From the NCBI GenBank assembly GCA_041389525.1, contig JAWKRR010000026.1, positions 30,559-94,558 on the forward strand: a stretch of DNA of 64,000 nucleotides. Direction: 5' to 3'. The stretch is from JACKFB01 sp041389525. Its GTDB lineage: Bacteria; Myxococcota_A; UBA9042; PHBI01; JACKFB01. The position numbers and the translations under genes are program-made. Shown here piece after piece: positions 7,881 through 20,440 of the stretch (positions are counted from its first letter, which is position 1; each line of letters begins with the position of its first letter). Below the pieces are notes generated by a model. The model saw only the letters and a program-made list of their open reading frames with translations. It had not been told where the DNA came from and did not search any database.

Positions 7881-9047
7881 ATGCGTCCTTTCCACGTCAT
7901 CGGGGAGCCGCCAAGTCTACGAGACCGCATCTTCGCGCGAGCTCACGACATGTCGCTCCTACCATCGCTCCCCGAACTCGCCGGGCTTTCCGAAGCCAGA
8001 GTGCGGGAGATTCAGGACGGCTCGCCCTTCAGCGCCGCGGAGTTTGAATCGCTGTGTCGAGCCCTGGCGGTGGACTCGGTCGCGATGCACCGCGGCGAGG
8101 AGAACCGACCGAATCGCGCCCCCGCGCGCTTTCGTGGCGCGATCTCCGACGGCCGCGTCAATGGGCGTGACATGCGCCTACTATCGCTGGCTGTGGAGCA
8201 AAGTCGTATCCTCGGGCATCTCCTAAAGCGGCTGGGACGCGGCGTACCCTTGGCGCGATACCGGGAAGTTCGTCCACCGTCTCAGAATCGAGACGTCTGG
8301 CGTGAAGGCTACGAGTTCGGAGAGTCCGCGAGAGCGGCGCTGCTCCCGTTGCCGGGCCCAATCTTCGACCTGGAAGCGGCCGCGCGGGGGCTTGGTATCC
8401 ACGTCGCACAAGTGACGTTCAGCACGCCGGACATCGATGCCGCCTCCGTTTGGGACCCAACGGCGGTCCCGGTCATCTTGCTGAACAAGAAGAGCAGCCG
8501 ACACCGGCACACCGGCGCTCTCCGAGCGACGATAGCTCACGAATTGTGCCACCTGCTTCATGACGCCGGTGAGCAGGACCTCACCACCCAGGTTTCCTGG
8601 GGTCGTGGCCGGCGCGGGAACTTCAACGAGGCTGTCGAGGTGCGAGCCCGAGCTTTCGCCCCGGCGTTTCTGGCGCCCAGAGATCAGACACGGGCCTGGC
8701 TCCAAGGACAGCCATCGCGGATTCAGAACTCCCCGGACGGCGTCTTGGTTGCGCTGGCGGAACACTGGGGTCTCTCCCTAGAGGGCGCCGCTTGGCACGC
8801 TCGGAACTGCGAGCTCCTCGAACTCGCCGAAGCAGAGGCCCAGGCCACTACCAGCTCGCGACGGCGGATTTCTCTCCATAATTTCGAGTCCTCGCGAGGC
8901 ACGACGCCACCGGCGATGATTTTCGACGACTTGCCGGACCACGCCGCGGAGCTTTGGGAAGGTTGGGCGACTGACCTCGTACTTGCCGCAGTGGAAGAAG
9001 GGCAAATCAGCGTCGGCCGTGCGCGGGAATTGCTGACGTGGGCATAG
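7881..9047 (+). CDS. XRE-like/ImmA-IrrE metallopeptidase (DUF955)
   Basis: Protein of 388 residues. Residues 25-70 look like a divergent XRE helix-turn-helix (LPELAGLSEARVREIQDG). Residues about 155-260 form the ImmA/IrrE zinc-peptidase domain with AHELCHLLHD (H220, E221, H224) and a downstream NEAVEVRARAF helix supplying a third ligand. Such proteins cleave repressors or act as regulators in stress responses, phage induction and toxin-antitoxin modules. ATG 7881 has no clear ribosome site; ATG 7950 is an alternative start. The next gene follows after 1 nt. Codon use looks less GC-biased than the steroid operon, suggesting a separate acquisition. Confidence 0.72.
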   Translation: MRPFHVIGEPPSLRDRIFARAHDMSLLPSLPELAGLSEARVREIQDGSPFSAAEFESLCRALAVDSVAMHRGEENRPNRAPARFRGAISDGRVNGRDMRLLSLAVEQSRILGHLLKRLGRGVPLARYREVRPPSQNRDVWREGYEFGESARAALLPLPGPIFDLEAAARGLGIHVAQVTFSTPDIDAASVWDPTAVPVILLNKKSSRHRHTGALRATIAHELCHLLHDAGEQDLTTQVSWGRGRRGNFNEAVEVRARAFAPAFLAPRDQTRAWLQGQPSRIQNSPDGVLVALAEHWGLSLEGAAWHARNCELLELAEAEAQATTSSRRRISLHNFESSRGTTPPAMIFDDLPDHAAELWEGWATDLVLAAVEEGQISVGRARELLTWA

Positions 9048-9048
9048 G

Positions 9049-9558
9049 GTGACGCCGGTCTGGATCATCGACGACGGCCCGCTGGATACGCTCGCCGGGG
9101 TTGTGGACCATCGAACGGTCGCGAGCTGGCCGACTGGCAAATTTGTGGTGGCAGACGCCACGGCCAGCGCCGCTACTGGCGATCGCAGGAAGCTGCTGGA
9201 AGCTGCGGGCCAAGCGCTAGCACCGTTTTCGGTGATGATGGGGACGGAGGCCGAAAGAACGCTTTTTGGGCATCTCCGAAGGCCGAACGAGGCGGATAAG
9301 AACCTCGCCGAGCATCAGTCCATCGCGTGGGCGTTGCATGAAGAGCCCCGCGCCGTGTTCGTCGGGCGCGACAAGGGAGCGGCCTACCTCGCGCTGGCGG
9401 AACTCGGTCGGTGTCGCGCCGCCCACCCATCGGACCTTTGGTTGCACCTGCGAGAACAGCGCCTCATCAGCGAAGCGGAGTTCGCGGCGCTGTGCGCCAA
9501 GACCCAAAGCGCGGAAACGTTGGCAGTACCACTACGGTGCCAAACGCGCGCCCCCTGA
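9049..9558 (+). CDS. PIN-like small protein, putative toxin partner
   Basis: Protein of 169 residues not assigned to a family with confidence. The N-terminus WIIDDGPLDTLAGVVD has the hydrophobic strand, acidic pair and GPL of PIN-domain nucleases. Later acidic positions (ADATASA, EADKNLAEH, FVGRDKGA) could complete a metal site. The GTG start lies 1 nt after the XRE-ImmA stop, so the genes are co-transcribed and probably coupled. ImmA/IrrE-type proteins are often found beside PIN-type toxins, hence the toxin-antitoxin suggestion, which is inference. Confidence 0.5.
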   Translation: MTPVWIIDDGPLDTLAGVVDHRTVASWPTGKFVVADATASAATGDRRKLLEAAGQALAPFSVMMGTEAERTLFGHLRRPNEADKNLAEHQSIAWALHEEPRAVFVGRDKGAAYLALAELGRCRAAHPSDLWLHLREQRLISEAEFAALCAKTQSAETLAVPLRCQTRAP

Positions 9559-9624
9559 GCGGCAACGCGACCGAACCTTCGCCCGTACTGGCCGGCCTGC
9601 GGAAGCCGTCAGATGGCGTGAGGT

Positions 9625-10935
9625 TCAAACTAGCGGTCTACGGACGGCGGGGTGCGCCCCAAGGCCTCCCAACGTCCCGCGCACGCCTGGGTGGATGGCG
9701 TACCAGGTTTCGTTGTCGCCGTGGGCTTGGATGAGTCCGGTGTTCAGGAAGTGGGCCGCGTCGGGAAAATGGGCCGTGGATATCAGGTGGGAGAGGCCGA
9801 TTCGGGGGATGGCGACGAGGTGGTGGGCGTCTTCGATGGCCAGGGGCTGGAAGGTGCTTTTGTAGGCCTCCTTCGCCAGGTGCAGCGCCACCTCCGACAC
9901 TGGAAGTGTCTGGGCGTAGCCGAGGACGTGCTTCAGCAGGCTGAACAAGGCTTGGAGATTCCCGCCGGTCAGCAGGATCAGCTCCGTCAGCGTTTCGGCG
10001 TTTGGGAGCAGCGGGCGCCAGTCGGCTCGCGCCTCTACGACGCACCGGAGCTGGGCGATGACGGCGGGCTTCGGGTCGCCGCGCTCGTTTGCGATCTCGG
10101 GCGTTGGTATGAGTTGGTAGCGAGCGTTTCGGTAGCGGCTGGCGAGGTCGGGATGGGCGACGCGCAGATAGTGGGGGACCGTGTAGACGACGTGCAGCTC
10201 AGGTAGTTGCAGGGCGTCGCAGTGCGACGCGAAGAGGCTCTCGACAGACCAGCAGACTGCAGCAGCCTCGGCTCGGACGCCTCGGATGTGGTCCAGCGAG
10301 TCCACCAGCAGCACCGGTTGCAGCGCATGCTCTGAGCGCTCGCGAGTCGCGGCCATCCCGGAGGCGATGAAGTCGTGCACGAGGGTCTGAAGAGCCGCGT
10401 GGTGACCCGCTAGGCGGAGGGCTAGCTGGCTTCGAAGATGCCGCGATGCCTTGAAGTTCAGCCCGAGATCGGCGGCCGATGGAGCGGGTCCGAGGGTCGG
10501 CGTCGATGGCGCTAAGCGGACCAGCAACGCTGCGAGATGGTCCCAGAAGGACGGAAACGACTCGGTCGATGCGGGGCATTCGGAAGATTGGAGTGCGTGG
10601 CCGACGCCGGAGCCGAGCGCGATGAGGAAGTCGGCGCAGGTGACGGGCGCCCACATGTCGAGGTGGCCGGCCAGGTCGATACTGAGGGTGTGGAAGCCGC
10701 GCTGGGCGAGGATGCCCGCGAGGCGATTGAGTTCCGTCGACTTGCCGTTGCCTGGGCTGCCGGACACGAACTGGACCGTCCCGCGCCGCGAAGCCTCGAT
10801 GTGAAATGCCAAAAGCTCCACCGGGTCGCATAGGCCGGGCGGGTGTAGCGGGACGTACCGCGGGTCGCCCACGGCCAGGGGTTCGCGGCTCAAGGCGCGA
10901 TAGAAGCCGCGGCGGTATCGGTCGGTGGGCGACAT
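9625..10935 (-). CDS. P-loop NTPase paired with the TIR-NB-ARC gene
   Basis: Protein of 436 residues. The Walker A motif GSPGNGKSTEL lies near residues 58-68 and a Walker B strand is QPVLLVDSLDHI. A helical region follows with no recognisable effector domain. The overall layout resembles STAND/AAA-like ATPases. It starts 45 nt after the final in-frame stop of the upstream TIR-NB-ARC-TPR reading frame, on the same strand, so both are probably one transcript. It converges on the ImmA/PIN pair. I do not recognise a named family. The start ATG has no strong ribosome site. Confidence 0.7.
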   Translation of the reverse strand: MSPTDRYRRGFYRALSREPLAVGDPRYVPLHPPGLCDPVELLAFHIEASRRGTVQFVSGSPGNGKSTELNRLAGILAQRGFHTLSIDLAGHLDMWAPVTCADFLIALGSGVGHALQSSECPASTESFPSFWDHLAALLVRLAPSTPTLGPAPSAADLGLNFKASRHLRSQLALRLAGHHAALQTLVHDFIASGMAATRERSEHALQPVLLVDSLDHIRGVRAEAAAVCWSVESLFASHCDALQLPELHVVYTVPHYLRVAHPDLASRYRNARYQLIPTPEIANERGDPKPAVIAQLRCVVEARADWRPLLPNAETLTELILLTGGNLQALFSLLKHVLGYAQTLPVSEVALHLAKEAYKSTFQPLAIEDAHHLVAIPRIGLSHLISTAHFPDAAHFLNTGLIQAHGDNETWYAIHPGVRGTLGGLGAHPAVRRPLV

Positions 10936-10980
10936 CGGCCAACGATAGCATGGCCCGCGCGGCGGGCGACGTGTGACGCC

Positions 10981-11625
10981 TCAGGCGGTGTCGAACGCGG
11001 CAGCGATGTGGCGAGCTTGGTCGCGGAGGTCGGCGGCCGCGGCGTGGTCGCCGGTGGAGGCGAGGTTGGCGGCTAGGGCTTCGAGTTGGGGGATGGTGAC
11101 GGGGTCGCCCGGGCCGAAGCGGGCTTGGATGGCGGTTAAGAGGCGCTCGCGGTGGGGGCGGGCTGCCAGCGGGTTGGCCTGGGATTCTTGGAGGGTCGCT
11201 AGGGATTCGAGGGTGTCGGTGGTTTCGCCGTGGAGGGGGCCGAGGACGCGGTCGTGGATGGCTAGGGCGGCCTCGAGGTGGGTGACGGCTGCGGCGGGGG
11301 CTCCGGTTTGCTCGAGGGTAACTGCCAGTCTTGAGTGGAGGGCGGCGGCGGCGAGGGGGTCGTTGGCGGTTTGGGCGGCGGCTAGGGCGGCGGCCAGGTG
11401 GGCTTGGGCGGCGGCGGTGTCGCCTTGGGCTTCGCAGACCTCGGCGAGTCGGATGAGGGTGAGTTGGGACTCTTTGGCTGCGGGGCCGAGGGTGGATTGG
11501 AAGACTGGGAGGGCTTGCTCGTAGAGGGGGCGGGCTTTGTCGGCGTCGGCGTGGTTTTGCCAGGTGAGGTTGGCGAGGTTCAGGCGGGCTTTGGCGGTGG
11601 GGAGGGCGCCGGGGGGGTGGGCTTT
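10981..11625 (-). pseudogene. TPR tail separated from the TIR-NB-ARC gene by TGA
   Basis: Directly downstream of the TGA at 11628-11626, the same reading frame stays open for 214 codons to a TGA at 10983-10981. The translation continues as tetratricopeptide repeats: segments such as LNLANLTWQNHADADKAR, PLYEQALPVFQSTLG and AAVTHLEAALAIHDRVLG. There is no good start codon, so it is not an independent gene. The simplest explanation is a nonsense change (for example CGA to TGA) or a sequencing error in one long gene. Readthrough is possible but unsupported. Confidence 0.75.
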
Positions 11626-13620
11626 TCAGTAGATGGCGACGGCTCTTTCGTGGTGTTGGAGGCCGGCGGCGGCGCCGTGTTGGCGGCTGGCGGCGTAGGC
11701 GTACAAGTGGGCGGCGCGGGCTGTGTCGGGGTGGGCGGCGCCTTGGACTTTCTCGGTCAGGGCCAGGGACATGGCGGCGAAGGAGGCGGCGGAGGCCTCG
11801 GGGCCGCCTTGGATGGTGACGTAGGCGTGGTCGCGGGTGCAGGCGGCTGTGACGGGGTGCTCGGGGCCGACGGCGCGTAGGGCGATGGCGTGGGCGCGGG
11901 CGCACAGCGAGTGGGCGGCGTCGATGCGGTAGCGCTGGACGGCGTAGGTGGCGGCGCGGCTCAGGAGCAGGGCTTGCGACGGCGAGGCGAGCGCGGCTCC
12001 GGTGGCGCGGGCGCGGATGGACTCGACGTGGGGGACCAGGCGCTCCTCGGCGGGCCAGGTGGCGGGGTCGTCGACGTGTTCGGGGAAGGCTTCGAGGACG
12101 GCGCGGGCGGCGGCTTCGAAGGCGGCGCGGCGCTCGGGCGGGGTGAGGCCGGAGTGGGCGAGGCGGCGGATGAGGGGGTGGACGGCGACGGTGGCGGTCG
12201 TCAGGGTGATGAGGCCGTGGGCGGCGAGGGCGGTCAGGGCGCTGGCGAGGGTCCCGGAGGCGTCTGTCGAGCCGTCTCTTAGCCACTCCAGGGCGATGTC
12301 CTCGGAGGCGAAGGCTGAGGCGAGGGCGAGGACGCCTGGCGCTTCGGGGGCCGCCTCGGTCGCGCCTTCGAGGGCTACACGGAACGCGGCTCGCAGACTG
12401 AGAGCGCTGGCTCGGCCTTCGTAGCGGTCCTCGGGGTCTGGCTCGTCCATCAGGGCTTCGTGGTGGACGGCCAGCCGCTGGCGATAGGCGCGCAGGGTGA
12501 TGCCGCGTTCGGCGAGGGTCGCGGCGGCCAGGCGCAGGGCGAGGGGGTGGCTTCCTAGCTCGCGGGCCAGCGCTTTTGCTTCGCTGGCGTCGACGGGTTC
12601 GGGGGCTCGGCGCGCCAGGAGCGCGGCGGACTCTGCGTCGGACAGCCGACCGAGCGCGACAACATCGGTCGCGCCTTGCCATCGCGACTTGCTCGTCAGC
12701 GCCAGGACGTGGCCGCCGCCTTCCCAGGGCCACCAGCGCCGCACGAGGTCAGGTGTGTCGGCGTCGTCGAAGATCAGCAACCAGTCGCTTCGCTGCTCGA
12801 GCCAGCACACTGCCGCGGCGGCGGCGCGCTCGGCTTGGTGGGCGTCGTAGCCGGGGGCTTTGACTTCGCGCGCCAGGGCCTGCAGATCCGACAGCATCGT
12901 CCCCTCGGCCTTGGCGCGGACCCGCCAGACCACGGGGTACTCTGCGCGGTAGCGGTGGGCGTACTCGGCGGCGAAGGCCGACTTGCCCTCCCCTCCCGCG
13001 CCGCTCTGGCCCTCGATGATGAAGCCGCGGCGGCCGGTCGCGATGAGCGCTCGCAGGGCCGCGATCTGCGAGTCGCGGCCTACGAAATCACGGTCGCGGG
13101 GCGCAGCTAGGTTGGTCAGCGCGCCCACGGCGCGGGGCCAGGGCGCAGAGGCACTATGGCCGGCACCCCCGTACTTCTTGTCCCGAAAAATGAGAAATGA
13201 GTGGTCTTGACCCCTTATTTTCCGGCCCAGAACGTGCTGGCGGGCGCTCTCCTCGTCGTGGTCGAAGAGGTGGATGCAGGTCACGCCTTCGAACTTCTCG
13301 TAGTCCCAGCTTGGGTCGACGTTGACCGCCGCCAGCACCCTCCGCGCGGCTTCGGGGTCTGCGTACAGCCGCTGCTGCCACTTCGGGACGCAGAAGCTGT
13401 CGCGCACGTAGTCGCGAGAGATCAGCGCGATGACTCGCTCGGCTCGCTGCAACGCCGCGTCGAGGTCCAGGACGCAGCCGCCCCGCAGATGGAACTGCCA
13501 GCCCTCACTGACCTGGGTGAACCCAGCGTCCTCGAGCACGTCCGCCAGCCACCGCGCCCACGGCGCGTCGGACGTGGCGTAGCTGATGAAGAAGTCGGCG
13601 CGGGCGTTGGGCGTGGCCAT
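11626..13620 (-). CDS. TIR-NB-ARC-TPR conflict protein, truncated by TGA
   Basis: Protein of 664 residues as read. A TIR domain (about 8-125, FFISYATSDAPWARWL) is followed by a linker, an NB-ARC STAND NTPase with P-loop GQSGAGGEGKSAF (204-216) and LLIFDDAD as Walker B, a winged-helix region, and the first TPRs before a TGA. In bacteria such TIR-STAND proteins are implicated in phage defence: ligand sensing by repeats drives oligomerisation and TIR NADase activity. At the position where many TIR NADases have Glu before Trp, this one reads VPKW (K80), so catalysis is doubtful. The linker near 140-152 is encoded by an AT-rich patch. The frame continues as TPRs after the stop. Confidence 0.8.
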   Translation of the reverse strand: MATPNARADFFISYATSDAPWARWLADVLEDAGFTQVSEGWQFHLRGGCVLDLDAALQRAERVIALISRDYVRDSFCVPKWQQRLYADPEAARRVLAAVNVDPSWDYEKFEGVTCIHLFDHDEESARQHVLGRKIRGQDHSFLIFRDKKYGGAGHSASAPWPRAVGALTNLAAPRDRDFVGRDSQIAALRALIATGRRGFIIEGQSGAGGEGKSAFAAEYAHRYRAEYPVVWRVRAKAEGTMLSDLQALAREVKAPGYDAHQAERAAAAAVCWLEQRSDWLLIFDDADTPDLVRRWWPWEGGGHVLALTSKSRWQGATDVVALGRLSDAESAALLARRAPEPVDASEAKALARELGSHPLALRLAAATLAERGITLRAYRQRLAVHHEALMDEPDPEDRYEGRASALSLRAAFRVALEGATEAAPEAPGVLALASAFASEDIALEWLRDGSTDASGTLASALTALAAHGLITLTTATVAVHPLIRRLAHSGLTPPERRAAFEAAARAVLEAFPEHVDDPATWPAEERLVPHVESIRARATGAALASPSQALLLSRAATYAVQRYRIDAAHSLCARAHAIALRAVGPEHPVTAACTRDHAYVTIQGGPEASAASFAAMSLALTEKVQGAAHPDTARAAHLYAYAASRQHGAAAGLQHHERAVAIY
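13160..13225. repeat. AT-rich REP/RAYT-like patch inside the TIR-NB-ARC linker
   Basis: This stretch (around CCCGAAAAATGAGAAATGAG and GGTCTTGACCCCTTATTTTC) is far more AT-rich than its surroundings. It resembles the short REP-type elements spread by RAYT transposases, whose ends often read GTGGTC..GACCCC. It stays in frame and encodes the TIR/NB-ARC linker. Identification is by eye; other copies in the genome would be needed to confirm it. Confidence 0.35.
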
Positions 13621-13682
13621 CTACCGGCACGCTAGCACGGGCTGGGCGAGGGCGCGCCACCGCCCGCAGAACTCGCGATTCG

Positions 13683-15044
13683 TCAGTCGCCGCCTTGGGA
13701 TTCGAGGGCTTTTCGCGCGACGGTCGCGGCGATGAGGATGGGGTCGTACACCGGCGCGAAGGGCGGCGCGTAGGCGAGGTCGAGGGACTCGACCTGCTCG
13801 ACCGTCATCTCGGCGTGCAGCGCCGTGGCGAAGGTGTTGATGCGCCCGGCGACGCCTTCCCGGCCGACGATCTGGGCGCCCAGGAGCAGCCCGCTCTTCG
13901 TCTCGGCGAAGAGCACGGTCGCGACCTCGGTGCCGCCCGGGTAGCTGTGAGCGCGGCTCGGTTGGGTCGACGGCGCCGAGACCGCCTCGATGCCGAGTTT
14001 GTCCACGTCCCGTTGGCCCAAGCCCGTCCGGCCGATCTCCAGGCCGAACACCTTGAAGACCGCCGTCCCGACGATGCCGCCGAAGGTCTCGCTGGCGCCC
14101 GCGGCGTTGGCTCCGGCGACCTTGCCCTGCTTGTTCGCGGTCGTCCCCAGCGGGATCCAGACCGGCTTGCCGCTGACCAGGTGATGGGATTCGGCGCAGT
14201 CACCGGCCGCATAGACGTCGGGCGCGCTGGTCAGCATGTGCGCGTCCACCGCAATCGCCCCGGTCTCGCCCAGGGCGATGCCCGCGGCTTCGGCGAGGGC
14301 CACGCTGGGCTTCACGCCCACGGCGACCAGCACGAGCTCGGCGTCGAAGCGGCCTTTGTCGGTCACCAGCGTCAGCGTGGCGCCGTCGCGTTCGATCGCC
14401 AGCGCCTTCGTGCTGGTCTGGACGTTCACGCCGTTCGCCTCAAGCTCAGCCAGCACCGCGCTGGCGATCTTCGGCTCAAAGCCCGGCACGACCTGGTCGG
14501 CCATCTCGACGACCGTGACCTCAAGCCCGCGGGCCCTCAGCGACTCCGCCATCTCCATGCCGATGTAGCCAGCGCCGAGGATCACCGCGCGACGCGGCGA
14601 CTTCGCGTCCAGGAACTCGCGGATGGCCCCGCCGTCGTCGAGGGTCCGCAGCGGCAACACCCCCGGCTCGTCGATGCCCGGCAGCTTCAGCCTGACCGCG
14701 TGAGCGCCCGTAGCGATCACCAGTCGGTCCCAAGCCAGCTCGTACGTCTCATCCGCCGCACGGTCGCGCACCTGCAAGGTCTTCGCGCCCGCGTCGATCC
14801 CCAGTACCTCGTGCTGCGTGCGCAGGTCGATGCCGCGCTTCTTGCGAAAGGTCTCCGCGCTCATCACGACCAAGTCACCGATGGAACGCTCCGGGTCCTC
14901 GATGTTGTACGGCATCCCGCACGCGCCGTAGCTGACGTGCTCGCCGCGCTCCAGCGCGATGACCTCGGCGTCGGGCATCCGCCGCTTCGCCTGGCTGGCC
15001 GCGCTCATGCCCGCGGCGACTCCTCCGATGACTACGATTCGCAT
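13683..15044 (-). CDS. CoA-disulfide reductase-like FAD/NAD oxidoreductase
   Basis: Flavoprotein disulfide reductase of 453 residues. It has the N-terminal FAD motif VVIGGVAAGMSAASQAKR, the redox cysteine in SYGACGMPY, the NAD motif ILGAGYIGMEMAESL and the second FAD motif DVYAAGDCAE. The C-terminal dimerisation domain ends APPFAPVYDPI, as in CoA-disulfide reductases and related NADH oxidases/persulfide reductases. The single active Cys separates this group from glutathione reductase. A good GAGGAGC ribosome site precedes the ATG. A small Cys-rich protein gene lies 16 nt upstream and is probably co-transcribed. Substrate (CoA disulfide, polysulfide or oxygen) is not decided by sequence. Confidence 0.82.
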   Translation of the reverse strand: MRIVVIGGVAAGMSAASQAKRRMPDAEVIALERGEHVSYGACGMPYNIEDPERSIGDLVVMSAETFRKKRGIDLRTQHEVLGIDAGAKTLQVRDRAADETYELAWDRLVIATGAHAVRLKLPGIDEPGVLPLRTLDDGGAIREFLDAKSPRRAVILGAGYIGMEMAESLRARGLEVTVVEMADQVVPGFEPKIASAVLAELEANGVNVQTSTKALAIERDGATLTLVTDKGRFDAELVLVAVGVKPSVALAEAAGIALGETGAIAVDAHMLTSAPDVYAAGDCAESHHLVSGKPVWIPLGTTANKQGKVAGANAAGASETFGGIVGTAVFKVFGLEIGRTGLGQRDVDKLGIEAVSAPSTQPSRAHSYPGGTEVATVLFAETKSGLLLGAQIVGREGVAGRINTFATALHAEMTVEQVESLDLAYAPPFAPVYDPILIAATVARKALESQGGD

Positions 15045-15060
15045 GTCGCGCTCCTCTGCT

Positions 15061-15249
15061 TCACTTGCCGAAGAGCTTCTTCAGCCAACCGCCATCGCCC
15101 GCCGTCGCATCCAGCTGCCCCGCCGCCTTCAGCTCGGCGCAGCGGCAGCGGTCGGGCTTCGGGACATCGCCCAACACTTGCTCGATGTGCGCGCCGCACC
15201 CTGCGAACGTGGGCTTCTTGCATCGCGAGCAGGTCACTCGTCTACACAC
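15061..15249 (-). CDS. small Cys-rich protein (CxxC...AGCGxH type)
   Basis: Protein of 62 residues with a zinc-ribbon-like layout: VTCSRCKKPTFAGCGAHIEQ, then DRCRCAEL, then the basic tail GWLKKLFGK. Comparable small proteins with CxKCxKPTxxGCGxH and a second Cys pair occur widely in bacteria; their function is unknown. GTG 15249 was chosen because GGAGG lies 5 nt upstream. A GTG at 15276 would add nine poorly placed residues. It precedes the CoA-disulfide reductase-like gene and may share its redox role, which is conjecture. Confidence 0.68.
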   Translation of the reverse strand: MCRRVTCSRCKKPTFAGCGAHIEQVLGDVPKPDRCRCAELKAAGQLDATAGDGGWLKKLFGK

Positions 15250-15300
15250 GGGTTCCTCCAAATCACGAGGCCGCACCTAGCGAATCGCAAGACGCGACCG

Positions 15301-15370
15301 CCGCCGGACCCTCACTGTCGAGTGAGAGCCACGGCGGCGGAAAAGGGTTCACGCGTCGGGACGAATTATA
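15301..15370 (-). promoter_or_regulatory. candidate promoter and 5' hairpin for the small Cys-rich gene
   Basis: Read on the minus strand, a perfect TATAAT (15370-15365) is a candidate -10 box about 115 nt before the GTG at 15249; no convincing -35 is visible. Between them CTCACT-GTCG-AGTGAG (15311-15326), flanked by CCGCCG and CGGCGG, can form a hairpin in the leader. The rest of 15250-15529 holds nothing else I recognise. Confidence 0.35.
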
Positions 15371-15529
15371 GCGGTGTCCGACCAAGCCGATTCACCAAGG
15401 GCGCCGAGCGCGGCGTCGCTGGCAAGGCGGAAACCGCAAGCGATGCCAAGCATCGCTGAGAATTTCCAACGCAGTCCAGCGGCGTCGGGATCAAGCCCGA
15501 CTGAATCAAGCTGGTCGGTCACCGCTGTA

Positions 15530-20323
<4,794 letters not shown>

Positions 20324-20440
20324 CAGGTCCCCCTGTCTGCCCCAACCGATCGTCTCGATGCGCCGGAGGATATCGCAAACAGCGGAACGGGCGCGAGTTC
20401 CCCGCCCGCGGCTTCGGCCCGCGCGCACGCCGCGCGCCGC

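Noticed and set aside
11626..11628. TGA read as selenocysteine or programmed readthrough
   Set aside because: No SECIS-like hairpin stands out and TPR repeats need no Sec; a nonsense change or sequencing error is simpler.
10199..12733. 844-codon minus-strand frame overlapping the TIR-NB-ARC gene
   Set aside because: Extremely Arg/Pro-rich and without conserved motifs; the neighbouring frame holds the P-loop and TPR sequence.
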